From Candidatus Fonsibacter lacus (GTDB taxonomy: Bacteria > Pseudomonadota > Alphaproteobacteria > Pelagibacterales > Pelagibacteraceae): DNA of 6,060 nt. The notes under the pieces were generated by a model that was given only the letters and a program-made list of their open reading frames with translations, searched no databases and was not told the origin of the DNA. Where the stretch lies: positions 1 to 6,060 of the forward strand of contig RGRP01000045.1 of the NCBI GenBank assembly GCA_010021145.1, given 5' to 3'. A program made the translations under genes and the position numbers. Shown piece by piece: positions 1 to 4,832 of this stretch (position 1 is its first letter; each line of letters begins with the position of its first letter).

Positions 1-761
1 TTATTTTAGCTCTATTTATTTTTTCTTGTGTTTATATGTTTTTTGGAAAAGATTTTTCTGTCCCTGTTATTCAGGATGTTAAAATTGATAGTCCTGCTTA
101 TAAAGCCGGATTAAAAAAAGGCGACCAAATAATTACTATTAACGAACAAAAAATTACTAGCATGATGGAGGTGTCCCAATTCATTGCTCTGTCTGACACT
201 AATTTAATTAAAATAACAGTTCTTAGGGACAAGAAAGAATATAATTTTCAAGTGCAGTCAATTACTCAAGATACAAAAGATAACCTTGGTAACAATATAA
301 GTCGTAAGATGATTGGAATTCAAATTATTCCACTAAATAATGAAATTAATAGACAAAAATTAGGACCAGCAAAAGCTATCTATTATTCTTTAAAAGAAAT
401 TTGGTTCACCATTTCAACTACGATGAGTTATGTCGGTAAAATGATTATGGGAACTGAAAAAGCTGATCAGTTGGGAGGACCTATAAAGATTGCACAAATT
501 TCTGGCCAAGTTGCTGAACTTGGTATTATTCCGTTCTTATCTATAATGGCTTACATATCTATTAGTTTAGGACTAATAAATCTGTTTCCAATTCCATTAT
601 TAGATGGTGGCCATTTGTTATTTTATTTTTATGAATTTGTTAGAGGAAAACCTCTGAGTGAAAAAATGCAAGCTTACTTTTTTAAGTTTGGTTTATTTGT
701 GCTTTTTGCTTTAATGTTTTTTTCTACTTATAATGATCTTAAAGGCTTAGGTCTTTTCTAA
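1..761 (+). CDS. rseP: RseP/MmpA-type site-2 intramembrane zinc metalloprotease, 3' part (N-terminus outside window)
   Basis: This inner-membrane protease cleaves transmembrane substrates; the family acts in regulated intramembrane proteolysis (anti-sigma factors, signal-peptide remnants). The frame is open from position 3, so the gene enters from the left. The ATG at 36 is internal, because the codons before it encode a hydrophobic run (ILALFIFSCVY) continuing a membrane helix. About 252 residues are visible against a usual 360-380, so the HExxH zinc site is missing from view. Visible parts in order are the end of that helix, a PDZ domain (about 44-260 nt, including DSPAYKAGLKKGD), a GGPIKIAQISG segment (nt 474-506), a hydrophobic stretch running into NLFPIPLLDGGH (nt 579-614), which carries the third zinc ligand Asp, and a last membrane helix (about nt 680-725). 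The family motif order makes the call firm. The next gene is HU, not bamA, the common neighbour in proteobacteria. No clean terminator follows directly. Confidence 0.93.
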   Translation, partial: ILALFIFSCVYMFFGKDFSVPVIQDVKIDSPAYKAGLKKGDQIITINEQKITSMMEVSQFIALSDTNLIKITVLRDKKEYNFQVQSITQDTKDNLGNNISRKMIGIQIIPLNNEINRQKLGPAKAIYYSLKEIWFTISTTMSYVGKMIMGTEKADQLGGPIKIAQISGQVAELGIIPFLSIMAYISISLGLINLFPIPLLDGGHLLFYFYEFVRGKPLSEKMQAYFFKFGLFVLFALMFFSTYNDLKGLGLF

Positions 762-797
762 AAAGTCATACAAAACAATACTTTAGTAAAAAACCCT

Positions 798-803
798 TAT
801 AAA
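798..803 (+). promoter_or_regulatory. possible -10 box for the HU gene
   Basis: TATAAA matches the sigma-70 -10 consensus at five of six positions and lies in the 148-base gap between rseP and HU. Transcription would begin near 810, almost exactly at the base of the hairpin at 808-856. No convincing -35 box is seen 16-18 bases upstream, and such boxes arise by chance in AT-rich DNA, so this is only a candidate. Confidence 0.25.
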
Positions 804-807
804 TCAT

Positions 808-856
808 ATCAACATGTAGTGTTTAAAAAATAAGCAAATACTACATTTATGTTGAT
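808..856 (+). other. bulged hairpin in the HU leader region
   Basis: The arms ATCAACAT (808-815) and ATGTTGAT (849-856) pair perfectly. Inside them 816-824 (GTAGTGTTT) pairs with 836-844 (AAATACTAC) with one G-U pair. The result is about 17 base pairs with a four-base bulge (845-848) and an 11-base loop (825-835). No T-run follows immediately; six Ts start at 865, eight bases on, so it is not a textbook terminator. It could be a weak terminator for rseP, a leader structure for HU, or a protein-binding inverted repeat. A competing stem (816-832 with 863-879) is described under findings. Confidence 0.5.
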
Positions 857-896
857 TTCCTATGTTTTTTAAACATTATTTAATTATTAACGAATC

Positions 897-903
897 AAAA
901 AGG
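897..903 (+). promoter_or_regulatory. ribosome binding site deciding the HU start
   Basis: AAAAAGG sits six bases before the ATG at 910. This supports 910 over the in-frame ATG at 862, which has no purine-rich site upstream, overlaps the leader inverted repeats, and would add 16 residues (beginning MFFKHYLIIN) not typical of HU. Confidence 0.7.
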
Positions 904-909
904 TTAAAA

Positions 910-1185
910 ATGAACAAAAAACAATTAGTGGCTAAAATAGCTACTGCTTGCAATATGGGCAAAAGTGATGCCGAAAAAACCTTTGATAAAATACAGGATA
1001 TTATTCTTGATTCATTAAAGAATGATGAAACTGTAAAAATCGCAGGTTTTGGTACGTATAAAGTTGCAAAAAGAAAAGCTAGAACTGGAAGAAATCCTAG
1101 AACTGGTGAAAGTATCCAAATTGCAGCTTCTCAAAAAGTTAAGTTTTTGCCAGCAAAAGCTTTAAAAGAGATGTTCAATAAGTAA
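910..1185 (+). CDS. hup: HU family histone-like DNA-binding protein
   Basis: This small, basic nucleoid protein works as a dimer and bends DNA with little sequence preference. The product is 91 residues, the usual HU length. It starts MNKKQLVAKIA and has the N-terminal helices (about 1-40). The conserved turn AGFGTYKV (45-52) leads into the DNA-binding arm KRKARTGRNPRTGESI (54-69), with Pro63 at the position that intercalates into the minor groove. The C-terminal helix is PAKALKEMFN (81-90). The arm sequence and length favour HU over the IHF subunits, though HU and IHF are related and a one-gene call cannot exclude a specialised role. The gene stands alone: a 148-base gap with RNA-like structure precedes it, and an intrinsic terminator begins eight bases after its stop codon. 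The start at 910 was chosen from the ribosome binding site and family length. Confidence 0.95.
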   Translation: MNKKQLVAKIATACNMGKSDAEKTFDKIQDIILDSLKNDETVKIAGFGTYKVAKRKARTGRNPRTGESIQIAASQKVKFLPAKALKEMFNK

Positions 1186-1193
1186 TTTTGTTT

Positions 1194-1232
1194 TTAATAA
1201 CTCAGCCTTTACCGGCTGAGTTATTAATTTTT
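1194..1232 (+). terminator. intrinsic terminator after HU
   Basis: A perfect 14-base-pair stem pairs 1194-1207 (TTAATAACTCAGCC) with 1214-1227. The GC-rich part (CTCAGCC/GGCTGAG) is at the loop end, the loop is six bases (TTTACC), and five Ts follow at 1228-1232. It begins eight bases after the HU stop codon. The minus-strand exit is A-rich, so it acts in the plus direction. Confidence 0.92.
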
Positions 1233-1290
1233 AAAGTCCTCAAATAAATTTCAAAATATTTTAATTCTATAATTTTTCAACCTTAACTTG

Positions 1291-1319
1291 TTTGTATATA
1301 AATTTAATTAATTTATAAT
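1291..1319 (+). promoter_or_regulatory. candidate sigma-70 promoter of the CADD-like gene
   Basis: A perfect -10 box TATAAT lies at 1314-1319, with a weak -35 (TTTGTA, 1291-1296) 17 bases upstream. Transcription would start near 1326, giving a leader of about 19 bases that still contains the GGAGA ribosome site. The location after the HU terminator requires some promoter here. The AT-only inverted repeat TATAAATT/AATTTATA (1297-1304, 1310-1317) overlaps the -10 and might be an operator, or chance in AT-rich DNA. Another TATAAT at 1268-1273 lacks a -35. Confidence 0.4.
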
Positions 1320-1334
1320 TTAAATAAACAATTT

Positions 1335-1339
1335 GGAGA
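1335..1339 (+). promoter_or_regulatory. ribosome binding site deciding the start at 1345
   Basis: GGAGA lies five bases before the ATG at 1345. A TTG at 1333 in the same frame could add four residues (reading L/M-E-K-N), but it overlaps this ribosome site, so those codons are the site itself, not coding sequence. Confidence 0.8.
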
Positions 1340-1344
1340 AAAAC

Positions 1345-2016
1345 ATGTTTTCTAAAGAACTAAATGCAAAGTTAGACGAATTCCACCTTCTAAAACACCC
1401 ATTCTACCAAGCATGGAATGAAGGCAAATTAAGCAGAGAAATTATAAAAGATTACGCTGAACAATATTATCATCACGTAAAAGCATTCCCTCGTTACATT
1501 AGCGCAACTCATTCAATCTGTGAGGATATTGCTAATAGAAAAATTCTACTTGAGAATTTAAATGATGAGGAGGACAAGCATAATGACCATCCTAAGTTAT
1601 GGAAGCAATTTGCTGTAGCATTAGGAGCTGATAAAAATGAAATCGAAAAAGTAAAATTAGAAAAATACACTTCAGAAATGATTGATAACTTCTTTAAACA
1701 AGGAAGATCAACTTATGCAGAAGGACTTGCTTCTTTGTACACTTACGAAAGACAAATACCCGAAATTGCAGATGTTAAGATCGAAGGTCTTAAAAAGTTT
1801 TACGGAGTAGATTCAGAATCTGGACTTGCATTTTTTGAAACTCATAAAAAAGCTGATGTTTATCACAGACAAGAGTGTGAAGTTTTGTTAGATAATCTTT
1901 CTAAAGAAGATCAAGCAAAAGCAGAAACAGCAGCTCTTAAAACTGCTAAATATCTTTGGAATTTTCTTTCAGGCGTAGCTCAAAAACATAATCTAAACGT
2001 TCAAGCAGCAGCCTAA
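1345..2016 (+). CDS. CADD-like TenA/PqqC-superfamily protein, probable self-sacrificing p-aminobenzoate synthase (folate)
   Basis: The product is a 223-residue all-helical protein of the haem-oxygenase-like TenA/PqqC fold. Automatic annotation often calls such genes PqqC, but the residues fit Chlamydia CADD better. As I recall, CADD binds two metals through Glu81, His88, Glu142, His174, Asp178 and His181. Here Glu75, His82, Glu135, His167, Asp171 and His174 sit at matching positions with a constant offset of 6-7. Tyr27 and Lys152, reported as the sacrificed precursor and amino donor for p-aminobenzoate in CADD, correspond to Tyr21 (in HPFYQAW) and Lys145 (in ADVKIEG). The inferred role is therefore pabABC-independent p-aminobenzoate supply for folate, in the cytoplasm, needing oxygen and a reduced di-metal site. 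No pqqA, pqqB, pqqD or pqqE lies nearby. The gene is monocistronic, with its own likely promoter and a strong terminator. The fold is secure; the exact reaction is inferred. Confidence 0.85.
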   Translation: MFSKELNAKLDEFHLLKHPFYQAWNEGKLSREIIKDYAEQYYHHVKAFPRYISATHSICEDIANRKILLENLNDEEDKHNDHPKLWKQFAVALGADKNEIEKVKLEKYTSEMIDNFFKQGRSTYAEGLASLYTYERQIPEIADVKIEGLKKFYGVDSESGLAFFETHKKADVYHRQECEVLLDNLSKEDQAKAETAALKTAKYLWNFLSGVAQKHNLNVQAAA

Positions 2017-2026
2017 ATAATTTTTT

Positions 2027-2067
2027 TAAATATCCTGTGGCAAATTAAACCACAGGATATTTATTTT
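2027..2067 (+). terminator. intrinsic terminator after the CADD-like gene, just before serC
   Basis: A 14-base-pair stem pairs 2027-2040 (TAAATATCCTGTGG) with 2050-2063, closing a nine-base loop (2041-2049), followed by TTTT at 2064-2067 and more T/A. It starts ten bases after the CADD-like stop codon and ends 19 bases before the serC start. It probably separates the two transcription units. Because serC is so close, it could instead lie in a serC leader if transcription starts upstream. Confidence 0.88.
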
Positions 2068-2072
2068 ATTAG

Positions 2073-2086
2073 TTTATATATTAATT
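2073..2086 (+). promoter_or_regulatory. possible -10 region of the serCAB operon, suggesting a very short or absent leader
   Basis: The bases TTTATATATTAATT directly precede the serC ATG. They contain -10-like hexamers (TTTATA at 2073, TATATT at 2077) but no Shine-Dalgarno motif. A start of transcription 6-8 bases downstream would fall at or next to the ATG, giving a leaderless or nearly leaderless message. The matching -35 would lie in the right arm of the terminator at 2050-2063, and no good match is seen there. Confidence 0.25.
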
Positions 2087-3247
2087 ATGACAATTGAGAG
2101 ACCTTCCGCAAAACCTGAAAGAGCTTTTTTTTCATCAGGACCATGTGCGAAGAGACCCGGTTGGTCTATTGCGAATATTCCAACTTTTACTTTAGGTAGA
2201 TCACATCGATCTAAAATTGCTAAAGACAAATTAAAAGAATTAATCACTTTATCAAAATCATTATTAAAACTTCCAAGCGATTATAAAGTTGGGATTGTTG
2301 CAGGATCAGACACAGGTGCAATTGAAATGGCAATGTGGAGTTTGCTTGGTGCGACCGGAGTTGATGTTTGTGGTTGGGAAAATTTTGGTAACGATTGGGT
2401 TAAAGATGCTGTTAGTCAATTAAAAATAAAAAATTTAAATGTTCATAAAGCCGATTACGGAAAACTTCCTGATCTAACAAAAGTCGATTTTAATAATGAT
2501 ATTGTGTTCACTTGGAACGGAACTAGTTCTGGAGTGTGCCTACCAGATGCCAATTGGATAAAAGACGATCGAAAAGGCCTTACAATATGTGATGCTACTT
2601 CATCAGTTTTTGCAATGCCAATGGATTGGAAAAAATTAGATGTTATTACTTGGTCTTGGCAGAAAGTTTTGGGAGGAGAAGCGGCTCACGGAATGATTGC
2701 CTTATCACCTAGAGCATTAGAAAGATTAAAAACTTATCAACCAAGTTGGCCTATTCCTAAAATATTTAGATTGGCCGAAGATAAAAAAGTCATCGAAGGT
2801 ATTTTTGAAGGAGAGACTATTAATACTCCTTCAATGCTTTGCGTTGAAGATTGTATTGATGCGTTATTATGGATTGAGTCTATTGGCGGTCTAGAAGGAG
2901 CCATAAAAAGATCCAAGAAAAATTTAGAGGAAGTTAAGTTTTTTGTTAAAGAAAATAAAGATTGGATTGATTTTTTAGCAGAAAAAGAAAATACAATATC
3001 ATCGACTAGTATTTGTTTAAAAATTATAGATCCAAAATTTAAAAAATTAAGTAAAGAAGATCAGGCGGCTAAATTAAAGACTATTAATCAAGTACTAGAA
3101 AAAGAAAATATTGCTTATGATGCGAATTCTTATAGAACTGCACCAGCAGGCTTTAGAATCTGGGGCGGCGCTACAGTTGAATCGACTGATATTGAAAAAT
3201 TACTTCCCTGGATCAAATGGGCATATTTGACAAATTTAAATGTATAA
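2087..3247 (+). CDS. serC: phosphoserine aminotransferase
   Basis: This cytoplasmic PLP enzyme converts 3-phosphohydroxypyruvate plus glutamate to O-phosphoserine and 2-oxoglutarate, step two of the phosphorylated serine pathway. The 386 residues match the class-V aminotransferase type found in alphaproteobacteria and Methanosarcina, not the ~360-residue E. coli type. Visible marks are SSGPCAKRPGW near the N-terminus (16-26), the phosphate-cup region GSDTGAIE (73-80), WNGTSSGV (143-150), Asp169 in ICDATSS (pairs with the PLP ring nitrogen) and Lys193 in SWQKVLGGE (Schiff base). The C-terminal domain has SYRTAPAGFRIWGG (348-361). It is the first gene of serC-serA-serB, and its last eight bases are also the first eight of serA. 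The ATG at 2087 gives the family N-terminus, but no Shine-Dalgarno sequence precedes it. The gene is intact with no key residue missing. Confidence 0.95.
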   Translation: MTIERPSAKPERAFFSSGPCAKRPGWSIANIPTFTLGRSHRSKIAKDKLKELITLSKSLLKLPSDYKVGIVAGSDTGAIEMAMWSLLGATGVDVCGWENFGNDWVKDAVSQLKIKNLNVHKADYGKLPDLTKVDFNNDIVFTWNGTSSGVCLPDANWIKDDRKGLTICDATSSVFAMPMDWKKLDVITWSWQKVLGGEAAHGMIALSPRALERLKTYQPSWPIPKIFRLAEDKKVIEGIFEGETINTPSMLCVEDCIDALLWIESIGGLEGAIKRSKKNLEEVKFFVKENKDWIDFLAEKENTISSTSICLKIIDPKFKKLSKEDQAAKLKTINQVLEKENIAYDANSYRTAPAGFRIWGGATVESTDIEKLLPWIKWAYLTNLNV

Positions 3248-4832
3248 AGTTTTAATAGCAGATAAACTTAGTAATGAGGCTTTGGCCATTTTTAAAGAAA
3301 ATGGAATTGAAGCAATTACTAAAACAGATCTTGATGCAAAATCATTAATTAAAGAATTACAAGATTGCGATGGTCTAGTTGTAAGATCTGCAACAAAGGC
3401 AACTAAAGAAGTTATAGAGTCTTGTAAAAAACTTAAAGTTATTGGTAGAGCTGGAATTGGAGTTGATAACGTAGATTTAGATGCTGCCACAAGTAATGGC
3501 AAAGTTGTAATGAATACTCCGTTTGGAAATTCAATCACAACAGCAGAGCATGCAATTACATTAATACTTTCAACGGCAAGACAAATTCCTTATGCTGATA
3601 AAACAACCCATGAAGGCAAATGGGAAAAATCAACTATCAAAGGTGTAGAAGTTACTGGAAAGACTTTGGGAATTATTGGTTGTGGGAATATCGGAACAAT
3701 TGTTGCTCAGCGTGCATTAGGACTTCAGTTTAAAGTAATTGTATTTGATCCGTTCTTACAAGACAAAAGAGCACTGGAGCTTGGAGTTGAAAAAGTAACT
3801 TTAGATGATTTATTTAAAAGATCAGATTTTATTACATTGCACACACCTCTTAACGAAAAGACAAAAAATATTATTAATAAGGATGCGTTTAAAAAAATGA
3901 AAAAAGGTGTTCGAGTTGTTAATTGTGCTCGAGGTGGTCTTATTGATGAAGTTGCTTTAAAAGAAAATTTAGAAAGCGGACATGTTGCAAGTGCAGCTTT
4001 AGACGTTTTTGTAGAAGAACCGCCAAAAGGAAGTCCTCTTTTAGGTACAAAAAACTTAATTCTTACGCCACATTTAGGAGCATCAACAACTGAAGCTCAG
4101 GAAAAAGTAGCAGTGCAGATAGCAGAACAAATATCAGATTATTTAAAAACAGGAGCCATCACTAATGCAGTAAATACCTTTTCTTTAACAGCAAAAGAAT
4201 ATCAATCAGTGAAGCCATTTTTAAAATTGTCAAATTTACTTGGAGGTTTTGCAGGCCAACTAACAGAAAACGCTATCAAATCTGTTCAAATAGAATTTGA
4301 GGGGGCTGCCGCAAACGTAAATACTGCTTCGCTTACTCAAACTATAATTTATAGTTTATTAAAACCAACAACTGATAGCATTAACATTATTAATTCTATT
4401 CTAGTTGCTAAAAGTAAATCAATTTCAATTTCAGAAGTTAAACATCAAAAAGAAAATGACTATCAGTCTTTAATAAAATTAACTGTTGTTACAGATAAAC
4501 AAACGCGCTCAGTTTCAGGAACAATTTTTGGCGGTAAAGCTAGAATAGTTGAAATTAAAGGAATCAAAATTGAAGCAGATTTATCTGAACATAACTTATA
4601 CGTAACTAACCAAGATAAACCTGGTTTTATAAAAGATTTATCAAAAATTTTAGCTGATAATAAAATTAACATAGCAACTTTTCATTTAGGCAGATTAAGT
4701 AGTGGTGGTGAGGCGATTGCTATTATTTCAACAGATAACAAGATCGAAAACTCTGTTATTGAAAGTATCAAGAAAATTCCTTTAGTGATCCAAGCAAAAT
4801 ATATTCAATTTAAAGATAAAGAGAATGAATAG
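3240..4832 (+). CDS. serA: D-3-phosphoglycerate dehydrogenase, long form with ASB and ACT domains
   Basis: It oxidises 3-phosphoglycerate to 3-phosphohydroxypyruvate with NAD, the committing step to serine. At 530 residues it is the long form seen in mycobacteria and alphaproteobacteria. Order of parts: substrate domain (about 1-97, with Arg49 in VVRSAT a likely phosphate contact); NAD-binding Rossmann domain with GCGNIG (147-152) and Asp170 ending the second strand; catalytic set Arg231 (ARGGLID), Glu260 (VEEPP) and His278 (TPHLGAST); allosteric substrate-binding domain (about 314-445); and a C-terminal ACT domain (about 452-524) containing NQDKPGF and NIATFHLGR. The ACT domain suggests feedback control by serine, though whether this protein is inhibited cannot be read from sequence. 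The start ATG lies inside the serC end (ATGTATAA, 8-base overlap) without its own ribosome site, and the end overlaps serB by eight bases. Translation of the three genes is probably coupled. Confidence 0.97.
   Translation: MYKVLIADKLSNEALAIFKENGIEAITKTDLDAKSLIKELQDCDGLVVRSATKATKEVIESCKKLKVIGRAGIGVDNVDLDAATSNGKVVMNTPFGNSITTAEHAITLILSTARQIPYADKTTHEGKWEKSTIKGVEVTGKTLGIIGCGNIGTIVAQRALGLQFKVIVFDPFLQDKRALELGVEKVTLDDLFKRSDFITLHTPLNEKTKNIINKDAFKKMKKGVRVVNCARGGLIDEVALKENLESGHVASAALDVFVEEPPKGSPLLGTKNLILTPHLGASTTEAQEKVAVQIAEQISDYLKTGAITNAVNTFSLTAKEYQSVKPFLKLSNLLGGFAGQLTENAIKSVQIEFEGAAANVNTASLTQTIIYSLLKPTTDSINIINSILVAKSKSISISEVKHQKENDYQSLIKLTVVTDKQTRSVSGTIFGGKARIVEIKGIKIEADLSEHNLYVTNQDKPGFIKDLSKILADNKINIATFHLGRLSSGGEAIAIISTDNKIENSVIESIKKIPLVIQAKYIQFKDKENE

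Noticed and set aside
862..909. Upstream ATG that would extend HU by 16 residues
   Set aside because: The extra residues are not HU-like, no ribosome site precedes 862, the stretch overlaps inverted repeats, and AAAAAGG is correctly spaced before 910.
1333..1344. TTG start adding four residues to the CADD-like protein
   Set aside because: These bases are the GGAGA ribosome site for the ATG at 1345.
1345..2016. PqqC (pyrroloquinoline-quinone synthase) as the function of this gene
   Set aside because: PqqC is a cofactorless oxidase without a metal-ligand set; here a full Glu/His/Asp di-metal set in CADD spacing is present and no other pqq gene is visible.
2017..2086. Glycine riboswitch or other aptamer before serC
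   Set aside because: The 70-base gap is filled by a terminator hairpin and an AT stretch, which leaves no space for a known riboswitch fold.
3236..3538. 100-residue open frame on the minus strand opposite the start of serA
   Set aside because: It lies wholly inside serA apart from four bases, has no recognisable domain or ribosome site, and its composition is what the reverse of an AT-rich gene gives.
4463..4672. 69-residue open frame on the minus strand inside the 3' part of serA
   Set aside because: It is antisense to the ASB and ACT domains of serA with no sign of independent coding.
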